Shown here in pieces: positions 6,075-10,632 of a DNA stretch of 10,632 bases (its first letter is position 1; each line of letters begins with the position of its first letter). The translations under genes and the position numbers were made by a program. The notes below the pieces were generated by a model. That model did no database searches. It was not told where the DNA came from and was given only the letters and a program-made list of their open reading frames with translations. Source of the stretch: JBPRGG01 sp051418075 (GTDB lineage: Bacteria > Bacteroidota > Bacteroidia > Cytophagales > Cyclobacteriaceae). The stretch covers positions 1 through 10,632 of the forward strand of contig JBPRGG010000021.1 of NCBI GenBank assembly GCA_051418075.1, written 5' to 3'.

Positions 6075-7627
6075 GTCAGCTTTTTTTGCTGCCGCAGGAA
6101 ATCCTTCATAATAGCGCCCAGTTTCTGAATGCCTTTTTCGATCCTGTCAGGATCGGAATTAGAAAAGTTTAGCCTGAATGTATTTTTACCCTCGCTCCCT
6201 GTAAAAAAAGGCTTACCAGGCACAAAAGCTACTTTGTGATATATCCCCGATTCAAATAACTGGATAGAATCATATCCTTCAGGCAGAGTTACCCATAGAA
6301 ACATACCTCCTTCCGGCCTGGTTACCTTTACTTCCGGAGGAAAGTACTGTTCAATCATTTCCACCATCAGGTTTCTTTGCTTCAAGTAAGCTTTCCTGAT
6401 TCTGTCGATATGCTGCTCCAGGTCATTGTCCTGTAGAAACTGGAAGATCACTCTTTGGCTGAGGTAATTAGAATGAAGATCGGAAGCCTGTTTCACCATT
6501 ACAATCTTTTCAATAACCTCTTTAGGTGCGGCAATCCACCCCATTCGTAATCCTGGTGCAATGATCTTAGAAAATGACCCGGATAAAATAGATTGGTTGG
6601 GCAAATATTTAGCAATTGGAGGCAGATCCTGTCCGATAAAACGGATTTCTCCATAAGGATCATCCTCCACCAGCCAGGTCTGACTCTTTTGCAATATTTC
6701 TGCTACTTTTTGGCGCTTTTCAAGACTGTAACTGATACCAGTGGGATTCTGAAAATTGGGCACAGTATAAAACAACCGAACCTGATGCGCCTGAATGGCT
6801 TTCTCAAATTGAATCAGGTCAATACCATCATGTAGCAGGTCAGCATTGATAAAACTAGGTTCATAAGCGGCAAAAGCCTGAATAGCCCCCAGGTAACTGG
6901 GTTTTTCCAACAATACCTTATCCAAAGGATTGATAAATATCTTTCCTGCCAGATCAAGACTTTGCTGAGAGCCATTGGTGATAATGATATCAGCCGGATC
7001 AACAGTTATCCCTTTTTTTTGCTGATATCGCTGAGATATAAACTGCCGCAAAGGATAATAACCTTCTGAAACAGCGTATTGCAGTACGTTTTTTCCATCT
7101 TTCAACACTTTCAGGGTAGCCTCCTGAATTGGTTCAATGGGAAAGTATTCGGGATTTGGCAATCCTCCGGCAAAGGAAATAACATCCGGCTGGGAGGTGA
7201 CTTTCAAGATTTCACGAATAAAAGATTTGGGAATTTTATGAATGCGGTTGGCAAAAATGGTGTTTTTCCTGAAATTAAAGTGAGATTTCTTGATTTTTCC
7301 CTTATCACTAAAAGTAATAGATGCCTGAGCCGTCAGCGCTTCAGATTTACTTTGATAGATTACATTTACTGTATCACCCCTGGTGCTGATTTCCTTGATT
7401 GTTAGCTTTAATTCAGGAATATCCTGTACAATTTTATTGAAGTAGGTTTTTAAGGCTGATTTATTTTTGATCACTCCATCGGGATGGGCCTTGTTATTTT
7501 CCAATAATGATGAATAGAATTCGAAATCATCATCAAATGAATTAAAAGCAGCCAGTGCATCATGCTTATTCCAATACTCAATCCATTGTGTAACCAGTAA
7601 GTTGGCATCTAATTTTCTTGAAATCAT
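6056..7627 (-). CDS. PLP-dependent aminotransferase (class I/II, LysN/2-aminoadipate-like) with N-terminal NTF2/SnoaL-like domain
   Basis: The product is 523 residues in one uninterrupted frame. Residues 1-122 look like an NTF2/SnoaL-like fold: the helix LLVTQWIEYWNKHDALAAFNSF, then FYSSLLENNKAHPDGVIKNKSALKTYF, then strands ending in SITFSDKGKIKKSHFNFR. From about residue 125 a complete fold-type I aminotransferase follows, beginning NRIHKIPKSFIREILKV and DVISFAGGLPNPEYFP, which is where stand-alone family members normally start. PLP-site residues are NFQNPTG (Asn294), EDDPYGEIRF (Asp322, Tyr325), SGSFSKIIAPGLRMGW (Schiff-base Lys354) and the carboxylate-binding Arg485 in FRLNFS. The family includes 2-aminoadipate, aromatic and branched-chain aminotransferases; the amino donor and acceptor cannot be fixed here. 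There is no winged-helix DNA-binding domain, so it is not a MocR regulator. No ATG lies at the junction to support a separate aminotransferase start. It lies 95 bp downstream of the cyclase gene on the same strand. Confidence 0.88.
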   Translation of the reverse strand: MISRKLDANLLVTQWIEYWNKHDALAAFNSFDDDFEFYSSLLENNKAHPDGVIKNKSALKTYFNKIVQDIPELKLTIKEISTRGDTVNVIYQSKSEALTAQASITFSDKGKIKKSHFNFRKNTIFANRIHKIPKSFIREILKVTSQPDVISFAGGLPNPEYFPIEPIQEATLKVLKDGKNVLQYAVSEGYYPLRQFISQRYQQKKGITVDPADIIITNGSQQSLDLAGKIFINPLDKVLLEKPSYLGAIQAFAAYEPSFINADLLHDGIDLIQFEKAIQAHQVRLFYTVPNFQNPTGISYSLEKRQKVAEILQKSQTWLVEDDPYGEIRFIGQDLPPIAKYLPNQSILSGSFSKIIAPGLRMGWIAAPKEVIEKIVMVKQASDLHSNYLSQRVIFQFLQDNDLEQHIDRIRKAYLKQRNLMVEMIEQYFPPEVKVTRPEGGMFLWVTLPEGYDSIQLFESGIYHKVAFVPGKPFFTGSEGKNTFRLNFSNSDPDRIEKGIQKLGAIMKDFLRQQKKLTKKEPV

Positions 7628-7649
7628 AATAAATACATAGATTATTTTT

Positions 7650-7657
7650 CAAAATTA
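7650..7657 (-). promoter_or_regulatory. Possible -7 box for the aminotransferase gene
   Basis: Read on the minus strand, TAATTTTG fits TAnnTTTG and ends 22 nt before the ATG, giving a short leader of about 15-20 nt. The -33 element is unclear. It would let the gene be transcribed independently of the upstream cyclase gene. Confidence 0.35.
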
Positions 7658-7722
7658 GCAAAATTTTCAAAAGAACTTATTATGAATCAATAAAATATCG
7701 AAATATTACAGATATAAACCAG

Positions 7723-8841
7723 TCAAAATTGCTGATAAGCAAATGGGGAAGTTTCCAGGGGAACTAACTGGATATGATATATCCTGGGCCACCATTTTCC
7801 TGTTACCAGGATCCTGTTTTGCCTCTGATCATAAGCGATGCCATTTAAAACATCTGTTCGGTTGTTCACTAGCTGCTCTTCCAGCAACCCTTCCAAATTG
7901 ATCATTCCAGTAACTTTACCAGTAACGGGATCTATAATGGCTATCTGGTCGGTTTGGAAAACATTGGCATAGATCATTCCATCTATGAATTCCAGTTCAT
8001 TTAAATCGGAAACGGGTCCATTCTGATCATAAACTTCAAACCGGCCAATTTCATTATAGGATTGAGGATCAAGCCTGTATAAGGTGGCGGTTCCATCACT
8101 CATAATCAAATGATCCTCTACTGTCGTGATGCCCCAGCCTTCAGTGGGATAATTAAATTTCTTCTGAAGATCAAAGGTGGTGAGGTCATACACAAAACCT
8201 ACCCTGGACTTCCAGGTCAGCTGAATGATCTTATTCTGATAAATAGTAATACCTTCCCCAAAAAAATCAGTATCCAGGTATTCTATTTTTACAATTTCTC
8301 CGGAAGGCAAATCTATTTGACGTAAACTGGATTCTCCTTTCTGTCCGGTACCTTCATAAAGATAGGAACCGTCAAATACCAGGCCCTGGGTAAACGCTTC
8401 CGGATCGTGAGGAAATGATTGCACAACACGATAGGTATATTGCACCGGTTCAATATCTGAAGTAAGCACCACCGAAGACCGGCTAATATCCTGAGATTGG
8501 TCCTGGTTGAAAGTAACAGTTCTTATGTGCAAATTACCAACAGCTAATTCATTGGTATTTAAATCATAAGAAAATGGAGACTGGCTGATGGTGGTAAGAT
8601 ATTGGCTGTTCACATAGATCTGTACTGAATCTATTTCAGTTGCTGTATCAGTGGATTCTACTGTGATAGTAATGGTATCACCGGCAGAAAACCGATTTTT
8701 ATCAGGAGAAGTGATTTTGCTTTTGGGGTTATAAAAAACCATCTCTTCCTTGGATCTTTTGGTTGATTTTTTACCTTCCTGGCAAGACATGAACAGCCCT
8801 ACAGCCAATAAGATAAACCATACATTATATAGCTTCATCAA
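7723..8841 (-). CDS. Glutaminyl-peptide cyclotransferase (plant/bacterial type), lipoprotein with Ig-like domain
   Basis: The product is 372 residues. The start MMKLYNVWFILLAVGLFMSC is a lipoprotein signal with Cys20; the ATG at 8838 (residue 2) is an equally possible start. After a Lys/Ser-rich spacer, residues about 38-128 form an Ig-like beta domain (KSKITSPDKNRFSAGDTITITV, DSVQIYVNSQYLTTI, then LAVGNLHIRTVTF). The C-terminal part (about 135-360) is a five-bladed propeller of the plant-type glutaminyl cyclase family: FPHDPEAFTQGLVFDG (143-158), YEGTGQKGESSLRQ (162-175), FFGEGITIYQNKIIQLTWK (193-211), TEGWGITT and LIMSDGTATLYRLDP (233-259), NELEFIDGMIYANVFQTD (281-298) and VLNGIAYDQ with ILVTGKWWPRIYHI (331-357). 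The enzyme converts N-terminal Gln of peptides or proteins to pyroglutamate. Lipid anchoring places it in the envelope, where it could cap exported proteins whose signal cleavage leaves an N-terminal Gln. Confidence 0.9.
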   Translation of the reverse strand: MMKLYNVWFILLAVGLFMSCQEGKKSTKRSKEEMVFYNPKSKITSPDKNRFSAGDTITITVESTDTATEIDSVQIYVNSQYLTTISQSPFSYDLNTNELAVGNLHIRTVTFNQDQSQDISRSSVVLTSDIEPVQYTYRVVQSFPHDPEAFTQGLVFDGSYLYEGTGQKGESSLRQIDLPSGEIVKIEYLDTDFFGEGITIYQNKIIQLTWKSRVGFVYDLTTFDLQKKFNYPTEGWGITTVEDHLIMSDGTATLYRLDPQSYNEIGRFEVYDQNGPVSDLNELEFIDGMIYANVFQTDQIAIIDPVTGKVTGMINLEGLLEEQLVNNRTDVLNGIAYDQRQNRILVTGKWWPRIYHIQLVPLETSPFAYQQF

Positions 8842-8859
8842 TCATAGATTTTATCCGCT

Positions 8860-8867
8860 CAAATATA
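8860..8867 (-). promoter_or_regulatory. Possible -7 box for the cyclotransferase gene
   Basis: On the minus strand this reads TATATTTG, an exact match to TAnnTTTG, ending 18 nt before the ATG at 8841. A TTG lies 16 bp upstream, shorter than the usual -33 spacing, so only the -7 part is convincing. Confidence 0.4.
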
Positions 8868-9050
8868 GTTGTAATTCTCAAATCAATAGTTGTTTTCCTT
8901 TCTTAAAAAATACGTAAATGATTTGTTTGATCTAGCAATAAAAAACCTTCTCTGACATGAATAAAAGGTGCTATACATTTTGAACTAAGTAAATTCAAGA
9001 TCATTATTTTTAGGGTATATCTGAAATTTATTGGTGCCATATTACGTTTT

Positions 9051-9075
9051 TTGTATGGATCATAACCTCATACAA
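9051..9075. promoter_or_regulatory. 7-bp inverted repeat just before the ATG at 9081
   Basis: TTGTATG (9051-9057) and CATACAA (9069-9075) are perfect complements around an 11-nt spacer and end 5 nt before the start codon. In RNA this could hide the ribosome-binding region; in DNA it could be an operator. A repeat of this size can arise by chance in 10 kb, so the position is the main argument. Confidence 0.3.
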
Positions 9076-9080
9076 TTATT

Positions 9081-9815
9081 ATGAAACGACATTATTTGGT
9101 TTTCATTGCCAGTTTTCTGATTAGCCCTGGTATCTTGTGGTCGCAGGTTTCTGATGGATATGATGCCCAAAGTAATTTGAATGATGTAGGACATGATGGT
9201 CATATTGGAGTGGTCAGAACCTTCAACCATGCTTACGAAGGCGTAAAGGGCTCTCCATTACTTTTTGAGGAATGGCAAAAAGGTGATGTTACCCTCGTCA
9301 CCGGCAAGCTTTATGAAAATGTAGACCTGAAGCTTGATCTTTACCAAAACGAATTGATTTCTAAATCAAGGACCAAGCAGGCGATTTATCTGAATCGTTC
9401 ACAGGTGGACCATTTCAGCATTATAGACCCCCAAACCAGTCAAAAACATCTTTATGAAAAAATCAGCTTTACCAACAATGCCAAAGGTTTGGAGCCTGAT
9501 CAATATCTGGAAGTACTATTTGACAATAACCAGGTCAAACTTTTAAGATATCCCCAGAAGATCTTTGTCAAAGCTGACTATAAAGGTGCATATAGCGCCG
9601 GACGTGCTTTCGATGAATTCAGGTACCTGGATAATTTTTATCTTCAGCTGAATGATCAATCTGTTCACAAGATCCGTTCTACCAGGTCTTTATTAAAAGA
9701 TCTGAATGATAAGGGACTTCTTAAAAAATTTATCAAAGAGAATGATCTTGATACAGGGCAAGCTGAAGATTTGGTCGTGATCATGAAATACTATGCAGGT
9801 AATGAAAAAAAATGA
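9081..9815 (+). CDS. Secreted protein of unknown function
   Basis: The product is 244 residues with a clear signal peptide: MKRHYLVFIASFLISPGILWSQ, cleaved around Ser21-Gln22. There is no lipobox and no further membrane helix, so the product is periplasmic or secreted. The mature protein has a segment NHAYEGVKGSPLLFEEWQKG followed by DVTLVTGKLYENVDLKLDLYQN, then many predicted beta strands with regularly spaced hydrophobics, and a Lys/Asp-rich C-terminal helical tail (about 205-244). I recall similar uncharacterised proteins in Bacteroidota with the GSPxLFxxWxxG and G-Y-x-V-x-L-x-x-D-L-Y pattern, but no assigned function, and I see no catalytic motif. The start is supported by the signal peptide beginning at the first ATG. 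It is divergent from the cyclotransferase gene, with 239 bp between them. Confidence 0.75.
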   Translation: MKRHYLVFIASFLISPGILWSQVSDGYDAQSNLNDVGHDGHIGVVRTFNHAYEGVKGSPLLFEEWQKGDVTLVTGKLYENVDLKLDLYQNELISKSRTKQAIYLNRSQVDHFSIIDPQTSQKHLYEKISFTNNAKGLEPDQYLEVLFDNNQVKLLRYPQKIFVKADYKGAYSAGRAFDEFRYLDNFYLQLNDQSVHKIRSTRSLLKDLNDKGLLKKFIKENDLDTGQAEDLVVIMKYYAGNEKK

Positions 9816-9823
9816 ATTATTTG

Positions 9824-9862
9824 CTACCGACTAATAAGTTGTCTATTCTGGTAGATTTTTTT
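9824..9862 (+). terminator. Weak possible terminator after the secreted-protein gene
   Basis: CTACC (9824-9828) can pair with GGTAG (9850-9854), followed by ATTTTTTT. The 21-nt loop and 5-bp stem make this weak; the T run 41-47 nt after the stop codon is the main support. Confidence 0.28.
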
Positions 9863-9958
9863 ATGATTGCTTAATTTAAGAAATTCCGTCTGCTATTTGG
9901 TACCCGGTCTACCGATCCAATTTAGAACTAACCATTTAAATATTACCATTTTTTTTAG

Positions 9959-9988
9959 TATATTTGCTAATACTTAAAATTATTAGCA
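9959..9988 (+). promoter_or_regulatory. -7 box overlapped by an 8-bp inverted repeat, upstream of the transposase-like gene
   Basis: TATATTTG (9959-9966) matches TAnnTTTG. Starting in its last two bases is the perfect inverted repeat TGCTAATA (9965-9972) and TATTAGCA (9981-9988), with an 8-nt spacer, ending 2 nt before the ATG. A protein bound here would cover the transcription start, so repression, possibly by the gene's own product, is plausible but inferred. No clear -33 element is seen. Confidence 0.4.
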
Positions 9989-9990
9989 TC

Positions 9991-10632
9991 ATGTTTGAAC
10001 ATTTTCAAGGACGTAGTCTGTTTAAATTTACCCAAACTTTTTCCACCACGGAAAAATGCAAAGATTACCTGGCCCAAATCAAGTGGAACAATGGCTTTAA
10101 ATGCCCTTCCTGTGGCCATCAGCAGTGTTGGAATGGAGTGAAACCTTATACCAAGGTATGCAAAAACTGCAGGTTCATTGAATCGGTCACCTCCCAAACC
10201 ATCTTTCACAAGCTGAAATTTGACCTGAGAAAGGCTTTTATGATCATTTTTGAGATGACCGCTACTACCAAAAGTTGTTCATCTACCGTAATGTCAACCC
10301 GTTATGAAATCAATCAAAAATCTGCTTGGCTGTTTATGAGTAAGGTCAGGAAAGCCATGGCCAGTCACCAGACTCATCCTCTCACAGGCTCCTGTGAAGT
10401 GGAAAACCTGATTCTGCCAGGTAAATCAGCAGAAAATATCAAAAATGGCACTGAAAAAGTGAAAAAATTGACCATAGCAATTGAAAAAGCCGGGAAAGCA
10501 GGCATTAAAAGAGCCTATGCAGTTAAAATCAACGACTTTTCATCAAAGGAAATCAGGAAGTTGTTTGACAGCCATATTGACAACCGGGCTAAGGTCAACA
10601 TCAACAAAACCAGGGTTTACCGAACCTTAAAG
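9991..10632 (+). CDS. IS1595-family transposase-like protein, N-terminal part, apparently lacking catalytic aspartates
   Basis: Codons 1-214 are open to the right edge, so the C-terminal part is missing. The plan is that of IS1595-family transposases: an N-terminal helix (FKFTQTFSTTEKCKDYLAQ), a zinc ribbon with CPSC (38-41) and CKNC (57-60), a helical DNA-binding region with QKSAWLFMSKVRKAM (109-123), then the start of the DDE/DDN nuclease fold. Relatives I remember read CEVDEF-x-x-GGK at the first catalytic Asp; here it is CEVENLILPGK (135-145), placing Glu138 there. The later part, KRAYAVKINDFSSKEIRKLF (173-192), matches the family well. However, the second-Asp segment, usually AKV-x-T-D-x-W-x-G-Y, reads AKVNINKTRVY (200-210), placing Asn205 there. 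The zinc ribbon is intact and there are no stops. It is either a decaying insertion-sequence gene or a domesticated DNA-binding derivative. No terminal inverted repeat or target duplication could be identified. Confidence 0.82.
   Translation, partial: MFEHFQGRSLFKFTQTFSTTEKCKDYLAQIKWNNGFKCPSCGHQQCWNGVKPYTKVCKNCRFIESVTSQTIFHKLKFDLRKAFMIIFEMTATTKSCSSTVMSTRYEINQKSAWLFMSKVRKAMASHQTHPLTGSCEVENLILPGKSAENIKNGTEKVKKLTIAIEKAGKAGIKRAYAVKINDFSSKEIRKLFDSHIDNRAKVNINKTRVYRTLK

Noticed and set aside
7694..7707. Small hairpin with a TTCG loop (minus strand) after the cyclotransferase gene, considered as a terminator
   Set aside because: The stem is 5 A-T pairs only and is not followed by a continuous T run.
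10200..10632. Complete insertion sequence with terminal inverted repeats
   Set aside because: The right end is outside the window and no convincing left terminal repeat or target duplication is visible upstream of 9991, so only the gene is annotated.

Overview
The window (about 40% GC by eye) comes from a Bacteroidota genome, most likely outside the classic gut Bacteroidales (a Cytophagales-like lineage is a guess). The evidence is the protein families: a GH106-type glycosidase, a DUF4136 lipoprotein, and a plant-type glutaminyl cyclase with an Ig-like front. Start codons also lack strong Shine-Dalgarno sequences, and TAnnTTTG boxes resembling the Bacteroidota -7 promoter element lie upstream of several genes.

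Layout, left to right. (1) 1-558, minus: 5' part of a secreted GH106-like (alpha-L-rhamnosidase family) protein that runs off the left edge; a perfect 16-bp palindrome sits just upstream of its start. (2) 559-1131: an AT-rich gap of about 570 bp with a small GC-rich, coding-like island that may be a gene remnant. (3) 1132-1674, plus: DUF4136 lipoprotein. (4) 1675-2044: a gap with a probable terminator, a candidate promoter and a leader with nested inverted repeats. (5) 2045-6009, plus: a tight five-gene operon of methylmalonyl-CoA epimerase, carboxyltransferase (alpha), small OadG-like membrane subunit (delta), biotin carrier (gamma) and the Na+-translocating membrane subunit (beta), closed by a very strong terminator at 6043-6074. 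(6) 6056-7627, minus: PLP-dependent aminotransferase with an NTF2/SnoaL-like domain fused to its N-terminus. (7) 7723-8841, minus: lipoprotein glutaminyl-peptide cyclotransferase with an Ig-like domain. (8) 9081-9815, plus: a secreted protein of unknown function. (9) 9991-10632, plus: an IS1595-type transposase relative cut by the right edge, which appears to have lost both visible catalytic aspartates.

How the genes fit together: the operon encodes a complete membrane-bound methylmalonyl-CoA decarboxylase. The epimerase interconverts (R)- and (S)-methylmalonyl-CoA. The alpha subunit moves the carboxyl group to biotin on the carrier, and the beta subunit decarboxylates carboxybiotin while pumping Na+, giving propionyl-CoA. 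No biotin carboxylase gene is present, which argues for a decarboxylase rather than an ATP-driven propionyl-CoA carboxylase. The flanking genes look functionally unrelated.

The best candidates for something new are the catalytically depleted but open IS1595-like gene with a palindrome at its promoter, and the NTF2-aminotransferase fusion. I see no CRISPR array, tRNA, rRNA or obvious defence system.
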